Under the pieces are notes generated by a model. The model was not told the origin of the DNA. It ran no database searches and saw nothing but the letters and a program-made list of their open reading frames with translations. The position numbers and the translations under genes are program-made. Positions 63,901 to 64,000 of a DNA stretch of 64,000 nucleotides are shown here, piece after piece (position 1 is the first letter of the stretch; every line of letters begins with the position of its first letter). Source of the stretch: Streptomyces abyssomicinicus. GTDB taxonomy: Bacteria; Actinomycetota; Actinomycetes; Streptomycetales; Streptomycetaceae. Location of the stretch: contig NZ_BBZI01000007.1 in the NCBI RefSeq assembly GCF_008974245.1, positions 639,629 to 703,628 on the forward strand, written 5' to 3'.

Positions 63901-64000
63901 GGGCCGGTCTCCGCCGGGCCGCCCGCGGGCTCATGCGGGAGGAAGTCGTCCGCCGCACCGCCCAGGAGGAAGACGTCGGATGGGCGGGAGGACCAGTACG
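60972..64000 (-). CDS. Very large uncharacterised protein (partial, N-terminus beyond the window)
   Basis: The frame is open without a stop from 64000 to 60972, giving more than 1,009 residues. It reads as coding from the right edge (SDVFLLGGAADDFLPHEPAG), so the in-frame ATG at 63785 is internal. No known catalytic motif is evident. The C-terminal 150 residues have a winged-helix feel (DPTDRDCARWTGWSPARLKR, RAELAATPLVVEAKR), suggesting nucleic-acid binding; I know similar streptomycete proteins only as DNA-binding hypotheticals. A 7-codon duplication (QDGGERTW / QDGAERTW) lies at about 63730-63780. It ends 147 bp upstream of the DUF4177 gene. Confidence 0.65.
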   Translation of the reverse strand, partial: YWSSRPSDVFLLGGAADDFLPHEPAGGPAETGPPSFQLPGGGRATGGPPLRAGDTVLPPSRPLLGDGTALWMLVQDGGERTWCQDGAERTWREYDPATGGPGPASLPGFLRAGEREAARLLPGHCEVLPVRPGLEDSPLGTDGAVLGRWVRDEGDGRLSAGSPDGRVLTVPGGGPEDGVCPLGVLRLPGGAELAAVRRRETVVFFAPDDLSEGGELGRVAVGEQDFGCDAGVRLVLPPAFWHALRPRDDGSSAVLRALTDGQAQELLDAAGRALAEYREADRADGSPAASQDAPGPDEVVRRAVAATLPALTGTRLLAGVAAVVRETLRIAERTAAFGRASGPAPAGRRPEDTPAGHRPPHGDDLTLEAALAGIAHRGGHPGSPDASSTLQQVLAVNHVLAGSPADGRPLIGRERIAAPYDGWVTDEFTVPAAALPWPRLLPLLRPLVRRAASPFLPDAHREALRLFFAALAAGPLTDGTGALRTVVLSEPSDRQQRTGQVLRKDGRTVVLLGRRQVDGRRGRHSWTALDHDPSGGFAPVARFTAERETRIVPGLGRGRLAEVVRLLEEQGAAPWRPEAPAALAAATGGGLGPLQAAVLLAGAGLGGAASPDGPSPAGVAPRQRDLARNLLSALPEEDRLAVAGALLPDDPAGLWTSGPDVAAAGRVWEERLGGLVRLPEELAPHLPDATAEATQAVLNPSRTPWLGPASGDASPGPDWYRLTSSVDALASLAYVLPWGHPLRAVLPESLDALRRRLAAPGFALVVRGQAVPGGKPLAAAVREELGPAGAVSLRAVHGGHEDVVIRPAALEGPDDPALVLLAGWPTVPAEDVSALRTLLGEEFTRAVSAGTGGGTPHGHAQNPLFSVPHLVAEVAAEYGLGQDAATLHLQLLALPDPTDRDCARWTGWSPARLKRARAELAATPLVVEAKRSRAGRSLFLPGGWRASKAPALPVEEWKAGLYPLTDHRRTVPRVPVAELFTRAWARVRAGDVPRYTELVTRATPRSRR

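Noticed and set aside
63524..63958. Leftward frame starting at 63958 as a separate gene
   Set aside because: It is out of frame with the large protein, whose own frame shows real coding character through the same stretch to the window edge.

Overview
The window is chromosomal DNA from an actinomycete, almost certainly a Streptomyces. G+C is very high with strong G/C bias in third codon positions. GTG and TTG starts, 4-bp ATGA/GTGA gene overlaps and long perfect G+C-rich hairpins between convergent genes are common. The families seen are streptomycete (Lcp, DUF4232 lipoprotein, PAS-PP2C phosphatase, CrtB, TTG-started NadE, SCO7613-type membrane protein). I found no rRNA, tRNA, CRISPR array, transposase or phage gene.

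Left part (1-24.9 kb): after the tail of an acyl-CoA oxidase come a lipoprotein, a FAD monooxygenase, an ATPase and an APC permease. Then follows a catabolic region. It starts with a latex clearing protein (lcp, 6797-7996), a Tat-exported rubber oxygenase whose haem-pocket residues are all present. It continues through a tandem-TetR regulator, an alcohol dehydrogenase, a DUF4334 protein, a TetR repressor and an operon encoding alpha-methylacyl-CoA racemase, an F420-type oxidoreductase, acyl-CoA dehydrogenase, thiolase, a FadB-like two-domain enzyme and an acyl-CoA ligase. It ends with a second acyl-CoA dehydrogenase, another TetR and an aldehyde dehydrogenase. Together these supply the steps expected for turning polyisoprene cleavage products into central metabolites. 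Two sets of repeated operator-like sequences divide the region into two probable regulons. That lcp and the downstream genes form one pathway is inference.

Middle part (25-46.9 kb): a small secreted M15-like peptidase, LysR/LysE amino-acid export, an RsbQ/RsbP-like stress pair, an orphan phytoene synthase with a short upstream reading frame beside a methyltransferase, a nitronate monooxygenase-like enzyme, a P450, a universal stress protein, GNAT and GDPD enzymes, ArsR, nadE, a large membrane protein, a MqnE-like protein that lacks its radical-SAM core, a secreted GH16 beta-glucanase with a ricin-type lectin domain, and an uncharacterised protein.

Right part (46.9-64 kb): an FMO-SDR-symporter operon, YceI, an XRE regulator divergent from a DHA2-type exporter, a noncoding 103-bp tandem repeat (about four copies), a TetR with two DNA-binding units divergent from an ABC-2-like membrane protein, a SUKH/leucine-rich-repeat protein, a ZIP transporter, a VOC gene remnant, a lipoprotein, a GNAT enzyme, a DUF4177 protein and a very large uncharacterised protein running off the right edge.
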